DNA from: Microcoleus sp. FACHB-DQ6
Lineage (GTDB): Bacteria; Cyanobacteriota; Cyanobacteriia; Cyanobacteriales; Microcoleaceae
Assembly: GCA_014695175.1 (NCBI GenBank)
Contig: JACJNV010000107.1
Location: 1 to 32,379 of the forward strand
Direction of reading: 5' to 3'
Length of the DNA: 32,379 bases
Of the stretch, positions 8,161 to 15,400 are shown in pieces; the first letter of the stretch is position 1, and the number at the start of each line of letters is the position of its first letter. Below the pieces are notes generated by a model. That model saw nothing but the letters and a program-made list of their open reading frames with translations. It was not told the DNA's origin and searched no databases. The position numbers were made by a program, and so were the translations under genes.

Positions 8161-8660
8161 GCACCATTCTCAAGAACGGGCAAGATGCCCGTTCCACAAA
8201 AGATAAATTTTCTTGTGGAACAGGCATCTTGCCTGTTCCTAAAAGGTTAATTGAGAATGGTGCAAGATATAAGTTAAAAGTCACATCTTGCACCATTCTC
8301 AAGAACGGGCAAGATGCCCGTTCCACAAAAGATAAATTTTCTTGTGGAACAGGCATCTTGCCTGTTCCTAAAAGGTTAATTGAGAATGGTGCAAGATATA
8401 AGTTAAAAGTCACATCTTGCACCATTCTCAAGAACGGGCAAGATGCCCGTTCCACAAAAGATAAATTTTCTTGTGGAACAGGCATCTTGCCTGTTCCTAA
8501 AAGGCTAATTGAGAATGGTGCAACCTATGAGTTAAAACTAACATCTTGCACCATTCTCAAGAACGGGCAAGATGCCCGTTCCACAAAAGATAAATTTTCT
8601 TGTGGAACAGGCATCTTGCCTGTTCCTAAAAGGCTAATTGAGAATGGTGCAAGATATAAG
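8161..8660. repeat. Tandem array, four copies of a 129-bp nested-palindrome unit
   Basis: Units begin at 8161, 8290, 8419 and 8548 with an exact 129-bp period. Each starts GCACCATTCTCAA and ends with its reverse complement TTGAGAATGGTGC, so each unit is one long inverted repeat. Inside are two smaller palindromes, GAACGGGCAAGATGCCCGTTC and GGAACAGGCATCTTGCCTGTTCC, which are themselves near reverse complements of each other. A short spacer (for example AAGATATAAGTTAAAAGTC) separates units; the third spacer differs at several bases (AACCTATGAG, then TTAAAACTAA). The copies are nearly identical, indicating recent or homogenised duplication. Confidence 0.92.
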
Positions 8661-8661
8661 G

Positions 8662-8677
8662 CATGGTAACTAACATT
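8662..8677 (+). repeat. Right copy of 16-bp direct repeat flanking the tandem array
   Basis: Identical to 8143-8158 (CATGGTAACTAACATT). It lies directly after the last, partial spacer of the array. Confidence 0.8.
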
Positions 8678-8747
8678 AGAAAACGTAGTGAAACAATCTC
8701 AAACCCTGGATTCAACGCCCTTGAGTGCGTAAATCCTGAATCACTAA

Positions 8748-9404
8748 TTACGAAGAAGGAAAAATAACGCCTAGATTACCAGATTCCCATTTCGGATATT
8801 TCTGCATCACACTGCTATAAATTTCCGACTCTGTGAACCCTGCTAACCAAGCTTGTAGCGGCGGCCAAGGCTGTTCGTTGAACCAAGCTTGATCTGTATG
8901 AGCAAATTGACGAACAAAAGGTGCGATCGCCATATCAGCCAATGCTACATTGTTACCAAACAAATATTTAGTCGCGCTTAACTGTGCATTTAGTCGGCCC
9001 AGATATAAAGAACCTTCATACCGATGTACTTGGGCCTCAACACCTGGATAACGATCCGGGTACTTATAACGGTCAAGATGATATTTAAACCCCTCATCAA
9101 ATAAAGCGATAAGTTCCAGCATTTCTGTAAGAGAACCTTGCTGTGGCATTAACCATTTTTCAGGATCGTGTTCTCTCAATGCCCACAACATGATATCGAT
9201 ACTTTGATCGAGTACACGCCCATCCACATCAATCAATATTGGTACTGTACCTTTGGGAGATACTTCCAACATCTCTGGTGGTTTGTCTCGCAAAACAACT
9301 TCCCGCAACTCACACACCCGATTGCTAACCATCAAGGCCAAGCGCGCGCGCATAGCATAGGGACAGCGGCGGAAGGAATACAAAATCGGGTATGTTGCTG
9401 ACAT
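8748..9404 (-). CDS. Glutathione S-transferase family protein
   Basis: A 218-residue protein with an N-terminal thioredoxin-like domain (residues 1-80) and a helical C-terminal domain (about 95-210). The active-site region reads FRRCPYAMR with Cys14 in the usual redox position, followed by the cis-proline motif GTVPIL and the glutathione-contact segment LDQSIDIMLW. This is a cytosolic GST of the glutaredoxin-2 or omega-like type; such enzymes conjugate or reduce substrates with glutathione. The substrate cannot be told. The ATG at 9402-9404 sits only a few bases from a palindromic repeat (ATATCAATTCCGG), so the normal upstream ribosome binding region is made of repeat sequence. The gene stands alone. 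Confidence 0.88.
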   Translation of the reverse strand: MSATYPILYSFRRCPYAMRARLALMVSNRVCELREVVLRDKPPEMLEVSPKGTVPILIDVDGRVLDQSIDIMLWALREHDPEKWLMPQQGSLTEMLELIALFDEGFKYHLDRYKYPDRYPGVEAQVHRYEGSLYLGRLNAQLSATKYLFGNNVALADMAIAPFVRQFAHTDQAWFNEQPWPPLQAWLAGFTESEIYSSVMQKYPKWESGNLGVIFPSS

Positions 9405-9709
9405 ATAATATCAATTCCGGTTGCACCGGAATTATTGTTGACTGTTGACTGTTGACTGTTGACTGTTGACTGTTGGTCAAAGAAATGAAAATAGCGCGAA
9501 TTATTTGTTGGCCTCGGGATTCGACTTTACGCCCGACTCCCGAAGCGCGGATTTGATATCATTCCGGCAGTAAGGCCGGAATTGATATAATTAGTCGATC
9601 GCACGATCGGGTTTTTCGGGTCCGAAACCCGGTTGCTTTCGATATTTCTCGTCGCCACACAAGATTTTTCGTAGAAACCGGGTTTCTTTGAGCTTAGTGA
9701 ATAATAATA
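9405..9709. repeat. Composite repeat: palindrome, heptamer array, hairpin element
   Basis: No gene is visible. In order the gap holds the palindrome TATCAATTCCGG-TTGCA-CCGGAATTATT (9409-9436), five TTGACTG heptamers (9438-9472), copy 1 of a roughly 110-bp element (9476-9588), and two GAAACCGGGTTTC-type motifs (near 9626 and 9673). The last could act as a terminator for trhO. Confidence 0.8.
9476..9588 (+). repeat. Hairpin-bearing interspersed element, copy 1
   Basis: Starts GTCAAAGAAATGAAAATAGC, contains the conserved loop TTCGACTTTA between arms TCGGGA (9514-9519) and TCCCGA (9538-9543), then GAAGCGCGGATTTGATATC, and ends with a CATTCCGG...CCGGAATTGATAT palindrome. Two further copies lie at 16376 and 16514. 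Confidence 0.85.
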
Positions 9710-10657
9710 TTAGTCGATCGCACCATCTACTTTTTCCTTCGCATCGTAGCGCGCGCCTATATGTACTTGGTTGCGACGCTTAGCAAGCTCAATCTGACGT
9801 TGACGTTCAGATAAAGCTTGTTTTTTGGTTTCAGTTTTTGAGTCATGACAATGAGGACAACTCACACCAAGTACAAATAATTCAGAAGCCTTATCTTCCT
9901 GACTAATCGGGTGACGACAACCGCGACAAAGTTCATAGTTTCCCGGCTTTAAGTCCTTACCAACAGAAACCCGTTCATCAAAGACAAAACATTCACCTTC
10001 CCAACGACTTTCTGCTTCCGGCACTGTTTCCAAATATTTTAAGATTCCGCCTTCGAGATGATAGACTTCCTCAAAACCTTGAGTACGCAAAAAAGCAGTA
10101 GATTTCTCGCAGCGAATACCACCGGTGCAAAACATTGCCACCTTGGGTTTATTGCGTAAAGCAGTTTCCCGCAGCACCCATTCAGGTAACTCGGAAAAGC
10201 TTTTTGTTTTTGGATTAATAGCGCCTTCAAAAGTACCCATAGATACCTCGAAGTCATTACGCACATCAACCACGACAACATCGGGATCGTCAAGCAGCTT
10301 ATTCCACTCATCAGGCTTCACATATTTGCCAGCCATGAGGCGGGGATTAATGTCCGGTACTCCCATCGTGACTATTTCGCGCTTCAAGCGTATTTTCAGG
10401 CGGTAAAAAGGTGCTTTTTCCGAGAAAGATTCCTTGTGCACGAGATCGGCAAAACGCGGGTCACTACGCAAGAATGCCAGCACTGCGTGTACGCCCTCGG
10501 ACGGGCCGGCAATCGTGCCATTGATGCCTTCTTGGGCCAGCAAGATAGTGCCTTTAACGTTGTTGTTGTTGCAACAATCGAGTAGCGGTGTTTTCAGATC
10601 AGCAAAATCAGGTAGTTCAACGAACTTATATAAAGCAGCGGTTAAGAAATAAGCCAT
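9710..10657 (-). CDS. trhO: Oxygen-dependent tRNA uridine(34) hydroxylase (rhodanese-like)
   Basis: A 315-residue protein of the TrhO/YceA family, which hydroxylates uridine 34 in the anticodon wobble position of certain tRNAs, the first step to 5-methoxyuridine or cmo5U. An N-terminal acylphosphatase-like domain (about 1-95, with GTILLAQEGINGTIAG) precedes a rhodanese domain (about 115-215) carrying the active loop FCTGGIRCEKS with Cys177 and Cys183. The C-terminal region has a CRGC...CPHC zinc-ribbon-like cysteine set (near residues 245-275). Length and domain order match the family. It is transcribed alone, with its start 60 bp from a duplicated tRNA-Gly end. Confidence 0.93.
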   Translation of the reverse strand: MAYFLTAALYKFVELPDFADLKTPLLDCCNNNNVKGTILLAQEGINGTIAGPSEGVHAVLAFLRSDPRFADLVHKESFSEKAPFYRLKIRLKREIVTMGVPDINPRLMAGKYVKPDEWNKLLDDPDVVVVDVRNDFEVSMGTFEGAINPKTKSFSELPEWVLRETALRNKPKVAMFCTGGIRCEKSTAFLRTQGFEEVYHLEGGILKYLETVPEAESRWEGECFVFDERVSVGKDLKPGNYELCRGCRHPISQEDKASELFVLGVSCPHCHDSKTETKKQALSERQRQIELAKRRNQVHIGARYDAKEKVDGAID

Positions 10658-10717
10658 AGATTGAATGGATAAGAGTAATTAAATTTCATAATTAAATTAT
10701 ATGAAAATTCAGTCAAA

Positions 10718-10751
10718 GCGGACGGTGGGACTCGAACCCACGAGGTTCAGC
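10718..10751 (-). repeat. Duplicated tRNA-Gly 3' end (candidate attachment site)
   Basis: Matches 11184-11217 at 33 of 34 bases, covering the acceptor 3' strand, the T-arm, variable loop and part of the anticodon stem. Beyond 10751 the match to the tRNA stops, so this is not a complete tRNA gene. It is best read as an att-type repeat. Confidence 0.8.
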
Positions 10752-10818
10752 GGAAGAGGTAAGCATCACTCATGGAACCCGATACTGGCAAAGGGTTACA
10801 TCCTCCGAGCTGATTTTT

Positions 10819-10852
10819 GTATCCAGTTTGGTCTCCAAATTGTCTCCAAAGT
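10819..10852 (+). repeat. Iteron cluster, left (GTCTCCAAATT type)
   Basis: Three tandem motifs: GTATCCAGTTTG (10819-10830), GTCTCCAAATT (10831-10841) and GTCTCCAAAGT (10842-10852). The spacing is 11-12 bp, about one helical turn, as expected for cooperative protein-binding sites. Confidence 0.75.
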
Positions 10853-10886
10853 GCTAACCTTGTCCTGTCGCTTTTGAAATTTTACC

Positions 10887-11006
10887 ATGAGCCATACGTC
10901 TAGTAGAGGTGCGGAATGTGGGTTAAAAGCACCACGCAAAAAGTCGAGGGCTGATTTGGGGGATATGGAAACTGTGCTGGACGTATTGGCAGAGCTAGGC
11001 GCTTAA
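10887..11006 (+). CDS. Short ORF inside the tRNA-Gly element (39 aa)
   Basis: ATG to TAA encodes 39 residues, starting MSHTSSRGAECGLKAPRKKS and ending DLGDMETVLDVLAELGA. No ribosome binding site is clear and I recognise no family. The C-terminal amphipathic helix and basic centre would suit either a small DNA-binding protein or the tail of a larger lost protein. It lies between the two iteron clusters, which is the only reason to take it seriously. Confidence 0.3.
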   Translation: MSHTSSRGAECGLKAPRKKSRADLGDMETVLDVLAELGA

Positions 11007-11025
11007 CCCAAGCCATATTTAGAGA

Positions 11026-11069
11026 CACTCCAAATACTCTCCACATTGTCTCCAAATTGTCTCCAAGTA
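11026..11069 (+). repeat. Iteron cluster, right (GTCTCCAAATT type)
   Basis: Four motifs in exact 11-bp steps: CACTCCAAATA, CTCTCCACATT, GTCTCCAAATT, GTCTCCAAGTA. A looser match (ATCTCCAAAAA) follows at 11091. They have the same orientation as the left cluster. Confidence 0.8.
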
Positions 11070-11182
11070 GCTATCCAAAACCCGATGTTTATCTCCAAAA
11101 ACATCCTGTGCAACCACAGAGACCAAGCCCTAGAAACGCCAAAACCCTTGATTTCTCAAGAGTTTTAAAGACTGTTCGCGCA

Positions 11183-11254
11183 AGCGGACGGTGGGACTCG
11201 AACCCACGACGTTCAGCATGGGAAGCTGACATTCTACCACTGAATTACGCCCGC
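11183..11254 (-). tRNA. tRNA-Gly (anticodon CCC)
   Basis: Read on the minus strand the sequence starts GCGGGCGTAATTCAGTGGTA and folds as a cloverleaf: acceptor stem GCGGGCG/CGTCCGC with one G-U pair, D-arm with AGTGGTAGA, anticodon stem TCAGC/GCTGA around the loop TTCCCAT (anticodon CCC), and T-arm GTGGGTTCGAGTCCCAC. CCA is not encoded. Its 3' end is repeated at 10718. Confidence 0.95.
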
Positions 11255-11390
11255 GCTTAGTGTTTTTTACTTGCTTTCACCTTCTTTCACCTTGGAGGGT
11301 CGCGGTAAAAAACGACTAGAAAAACATTGTACAACTATTTTCTGATTTTGAGTATAGCATTTTGACAATCAATTTGGGGGGCAGCCGATC

Positions 11391-11735
11391 GTACACCGGA
11401 GCCATCAACTGCGGCGGACGAGCAAATTGTCATCGCCACGAAAAGCTGCACCGAACATTGACAAAGAGTTAGCGGCTTCTGCGCCCACATTCCGATCGCG
11501 ATCGAACTGCATCATTTTTAACACCGCCACCAAAGCTTCCGCAATTTGAGTCTGTCGCCATCCCATCACCACGAACATCGCACCGTAAACTCCCCATCCT
11601 TCACTTTCCTCAGCAACATAGGTAGCGCCACCGCAGAATCGCACTTTCTCACAGCCGTTACCCCCCGCAGCCTGTCTTGAGAATCCGAACTATGCAGCGC
11701 TGCTTGGATTTCCCTAATTTCCCTCGCGCCATTAA
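11391..11735 (-). pseudogene. HEAT-repeat protein remnant, frameshifted
   Basis: The minus strand encodes two stretches typical of cyanobacterial HEAT-repeat proteins but in different frames. The upstream stretch reads IQAALHSSDSQDRLRGVTAV...LPMLLRKVKDGEFTVR and the downstream stretch FVVMG...ALVAVLKMMQFDRDRN, then AEAANSLSMFGAAF...LLVRRS. The frame changes near 11577-11582, and the normal LGRK-type stretch after VVMG is also shortened. It ends at a stop right after LVRRS, where intact homologues would go on. It is therefore a truncated, frameshifted copy. Intact relatives often act in phycobilisome or other scaffold roles, but this copy is unlikely to be functional. Confidence 0.6.
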
Positions 11736-11805
11736 AATATATTTTTGTTACTTTTATTTAAGATATTAGCAAAAAGTGCCGGATTGTGGGAAAATAAAAA
11801 GTTAA

Positions 11806-12020
11806 CTTATTAGATTGTGTCTGCAAATTAACAGCATCAAACTTCAACCCCAGAAGAAGTTCAGAAAGTAATTGCTGACTTTGAGCAATATTGGCAACCG
11901 CTAATCGACGATACTCTGGAAATGACTCAAAAGGTAAAAAGGCCCCAGCAAGCAGTGATGAAGCAGTTAGAAAATAATCCAGAGAGAGTTTATATCGACG
12001 CGGCGCTAGCGAATTTGTGA
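11806..12020 (+). pseudogene. Decayed small gene, unknown family
   Basis: One plus-strand frame reads LDCVCKLTASNFNP and then shifts; the next frame reads EEVQKVIADFEQYWQPLIDD, continues TLEMTQKVKRPQQAVMKQLE and ends DAALANL at a stop (12018-12020). Removing one C from the CCCC run near 11852 would join the two. The sequence has the look of a conserved small helical protein, but no start codon is found and I cannot name the family. An overlapping minus-strand frame is probably a shadow. Confidence 0.4.
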
Positions 12021-12148
12021 TCGCCACAACCTGCATAAAAACGAGATTAATTACGGTTCTGTATGGTGTTCTGTTGCTTGAGAAGGGTGGACAAGATTCC
12101 GGTTGGAATTTTATTGAGAAGTTGGGGCATTTAGGGAACTCCACTTGA
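12017..12148 (+). CDS. Possible short ORF after the decayed gene (43 aa)
   Basis: A GTG overlapping the stop of the previous frame (GTGA) opens 43 codons reading VIATTCIKTRLITVLYGVLL and ending EKLGHLGNST. No ribosome binding site and no recognised family. It may be another piece of the decayed gene in a third frame. Listed only as a possibility. Confidence 0.15.
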   Translation: MIATTCIKTRLITVLYGVLLLEKGGQDSGWNFIEKLGHLGNST

Positions 12149-12261
12149 TCGCAAACATTCATTGAATTGCTACGATCGCAGAATCTGGAAAGTTCACTGA
12201 TTCTCCACTCTTAACAGTACAATTTAGTAGAAATTTTAAGGGATTTCCCGTTTCAATGTTG

Positions 12262-12282
12262 TCCCCCGCTAGGAAAGGGGGA
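12262..12282. repeat. TCCCCC...GGGGGA hairpin (intergenic repeat)
   Basis: Arms TCCCCC (12262-12267) and GGGGGA (12277-12282) enclose GCTAGGAAA. This CCCCCGCTAGGAAAGGGGG type of hairpin is common between cyanobacterial genes. Confidence 0.5.
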
Positions 12283-12452
12283 ACTCCAAAATAAGGATTT
12301 TAAAATCGCTTGATTGCACCCGCCGAGTTCGCGTAGATATTATATCGGCAGGTAGATGACTCATTATTCATTTTAATATATATATATATATATATTAAAT
12401 ATAAAGACAAGATAACTATAATACGTCGCCAGCAATATATCTGGTAGAAAAA

Positions 12453-15400
12453 ATGAGTCAGAATAAGTATTCCAAGAAATCTCAACCTAAAGCTGGTATC
12501 AAAACTGAGCGAAAGCAGCAAAACAATCAAAACGACTTATTTCCTGTAGTCGGAATAGGAGCCTCTGCAGGTGGATTGGAAGCCTTTATCGAATTACTGA
12601 GCCATTTGCCGATCGATACCGGCATGGCCTTTGTAATAATTCAGCATATGTTGCCGACTCAGGAAAGTGTGTTGAGTGTGATTCTGGCTCGATCGACCCA
12701 GATGCCCGTGCATGAGGTGACAGATGGGATGCTCATAGGACCGAATGAGGTCTACGTTATCCCCCCGAATGTCAGCATGAGAATCGATCGATCGATGCTG
12801 AAGCTAACGCCTCGCGGCAGAGGAAAGGGGGTATTTATGTCCGTCGATATTTTTCTGTTGTCCCTCGCCGAAGAACGGGGGAACAAAGCCATCGGCGTCA
12901 TTTTGTCCGGGAGCGACGGCGATGGTGCCCAAGGGTTAAAAGCAATTAAGGCCGCGGGCGGTATTACTTTTGCCCAATGTCAAGACTCGGCACAAGTTAG
13001 CAGTATGCCCAACACTGCCGCGGCTACGGGTCAGGTAGACTTTATCTCGACACCGGAAAAAATTGCCCAGAAAATAGCAGAGCTCGCCCGTCATCCCTAC
13101 ATGGTCGAGCGGCTTTTGACAGAATCGACAACCAGCGAAGATGCGATCAAAAGTGAAGATGCGATCAAAAGTAAAGATGCGATCGCCACGATCTACAGTT
13201 TGCTGCGGGCGGCTACAGGAGTTGACTTTACTTACTACAAGCAAACCACCTTGAAGCGGCGGATAGATCGGCGGATGTTCCTCTACAAGCTGGAACGCAT
13301 CGAAGATTATGCCGAATATCTCCAAAACACCCCGGCAGAAGTAACGGCGCTGTATCACGATGTCTTAATTCATGTCACCAGCTTTTTCCGCGACCCCGAA
13401 AGCTTTGATGCCTTAATCACCAATGTTTTTCCCGCAATCGTCAAAGATAAATCGCCGAAAACACCGATCCGAATTTGGATTGCCGGCTGTTCAACGGGTG
13501 AAGAAGCTTACTCGATGGCCATCTGCTTGCTAGAGTTTTTAGCAGCTCGATCTACTAACTTGCTGATTCAGATTTATGCCACAGACATCAGCGAAAGTGC
13601 GATCGCGATCGCCCGCACTGGCTTTTATACCCAGGCCCAAGTCGCGGATGTTTCAGCCGAACGCCTACATCGGTTCTTTGTCCAAGTCGAGGGCGGATAC
13701 CAAATCACTAAGGCCGTGCGCGAACTCTGCGTCTTTGCTAAACAAAACCTGATCGCCGATCCGCCATTTTCCCAGATGGATTTGATTGCCTGTCGGAACG
13801 TGCTGATCTATCTGGGGTCCGAGTTGCAGAAAAAACTGCTGCCAATGTTCCACTATGGGCTTCGGCCCGCGGGCTTTCTGCTGTTAGGCACTTCGGAAAC
13901 GGTTGGTGAGTTTTCAGAATTGTTTGCGCTATTCGATAAAAAGAACAAAATTTATAGTAAAAAACTGCTGTCGCATTGCCTCAGCATGGATTTAACTGCT
14001 AGCAACTATCCTCTGACACCCCTCAACCCTCCACCGCTGCTGACGGAAAGCTGGAACGAAATAGAAATGGAGAAACAGGCCGATCGCATTGTTTTGAATC
14101 ACTATGCCCCTGTCGGGGTCGTGATTAACTCAGCCAGCGAGATTCTGCAATTTCGAGGACAGACGAATGCCTACCTAGAACCAGCTCCCGGTAGGGCGAG
14201 TTTTAGCCTGCTGAGAATGGCAAAAGAAGGATTGCGCGTGGAACTGCGAACTGCAATTCAAGAAGCCTCACAGCAGAAGCAGCCGATCGCACGGGCAGGC
14301 TTGCAAGTTAAAGAGGGCGAGAGCATCCGGCAGGTCGGAATTAATGTGATTCCATTCCAAGCCGGCGCTGTGGCAAAAGACTATTTTTTAGTGTTGTTTC
14401 AAGAGGAGTCCCCGACGATCTCTGCAATGCCTGCTGCTGACAATGCTAGAGTCAACTCCGATCCTTCACAGGCTGAAAGTCTGGAGATTGCAAGGCTGCT
14501 AGAGGAACTGAAAACCACAAAAGAACATCTCGGAGCGATCGTCCAAGAACATCAAGCCGCTAATCAAGATTTGAGAGCCGCCAACGAAGAGATTTTGTCG
14601 AGCAACGAAGAGTTGCAAAGCATGAATGAGGAACTCGAAACGGCGAAAGAAGAGATTCAGGCAACCAATGAAGAACTCAACACGATTAATGACGAATTGC
14701 AGCGGCGCAATCTTGAATCGACTCTGGTGAGCAACGATTTAGAGAATCTGCTGGCCAGCATCAATATTCCGATCCTGATGCTGGGAGGCGACCTGCGAAT
14801 CCGCCGGTTTACTCCCGCAATCGAAGGTATCTTCAACTTGATTTCTAGCGATGTCGGGCGGTCTTTGAGCCACATCACTCACAAGTTAATAGTGCCGGAC
14901 TTAGAGCAACGGATTTTAGAGGTGATCCGCACGCTCAATTTGAAAGTTCAGGAGGTTCAAGATCGAGACGGTCGTTGGTACGATCTGCACATTCGACCCT
15001 ATCGGACGATCGACAACAAGATTGAGGGGGCTGTGCTGATGTTGGTGGATATCAACGAGCTAAAAGTGAGCGCCCAGCATTTGATGGAAGCGAAAAATTA
15101 CGCCGAAACGATCGTGGAAACCGTGATGCAACCGTTGGTAGTGCTCGATCTCGACCTGCGGGCGATCACTGCCAACCGTTCTTTCTACGAGACGTTTCAG
15201 GTGATGCCGAGCCAAACAGAGCAGCGCTCATTGTTCGATATGGGTAATGGACAGTGGAATATTCCCAAGTTGCGATCGCTCCTCCAAGAAATTCTGGCAG
15301 GCACTCCCCAGTTTCAAAATTTTGAGGTCGAGCATGATTTTGAGCAGATCGGGCATAAAATAATGCTGCTCAATGCCCGCAAAATGCCTCCGGTTGGCGA

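Larger units (their letters stand above)
8003..8747. other. Intergenic region dominated by a palindromic tandem array
   Basis: The helicase promoter should lie just above 8002. The rest, from 8143 to 8677, is the 129-bp tandem array and its flanking 16-bp direct repeats. Open frames run through the array on both strands only because the period is a multiple of three; I see no real gene here. Confidence 0.7.
10658..11182. mobile_element. Putative miniature or decayed integrative element at tRNA-Gly
   Basis: The 34-nt 3' part of tRNA-Gly is repeated at 10718-10751, 466 bp from the genuine copy at 11184-11217, in the same orientation. This is the arrangement left when an element integrates at the 3' end of a tRNA gene by site-specific recombination. 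The interval holds two clusters of 11-bp iterons (10819-10852 and 11026-11069) and a 39-codon ORF, but no integrase. It may be a deletion remnant or a non-autonomous element served in trans. The flank 10658-10717 is the trhO promoter region. Confidence 0.6.
11255..12452. other. Gene-poor region with decayed genes
   Basis: Between the tRNA and the CheB-CheR kinase I see only two decayed genes (11391-11735 minus, about 11806-12020 plus), a possible short ORF at 12017, a CCCCC/GGGGG hairpin at 12262 and a (TA)n tract at 12375-12395. The last 60 bp include TATAAT at 12417, a candidate -10 box for the kinase. Confidence 0.6.

Noticed and set aside
8161-8660. CRISPR-like periodicity
   Set aside because: The units are 129-bp palindromes with short, similar spacers, not short repeats with unique spacers, and there are no cas genes.
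8096-8669. ORFs on both strands with repeats such as TGILPVPKRLIENGA and GQDARSTK
   Set aside because: They are translations of the 129-bp palindromic array, open only because the period is a multiple of three.
10718-10800. A second tRNA gene
   Set aside because: Only the 3' 34 nucleotides match; no D-arm or 5' acceptor strand follows.
10752-11182. Tn7-like or CRISPR-associated transposon next to a tRNA
   Set aside because: The interval is under 500 bp, lacks tns or cas genes, and the tRNA end itself is duplicated, which fits site-specific integration instead.
11057-11260. Plus-strand 67-residue ORF including GRWDSNPRRSAWEADILPLN
   Set aside because: Its C-terminal half is the antisense translation of tRNA-Gly; this is a known kind of false protein annotation.
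11758-12162. Minus-strand 134-residue ORF
   Set aside because: The plus strand encodes a more protein-like sequence with an obvious frameshift, so the minus frame is more likely a shadow.
12375-12395. (TA)n tract as a structural or regulatory element
   Set aside because: A simple dinucleotide run upstream of a promoter region; nothing beyond low complexity is visible.
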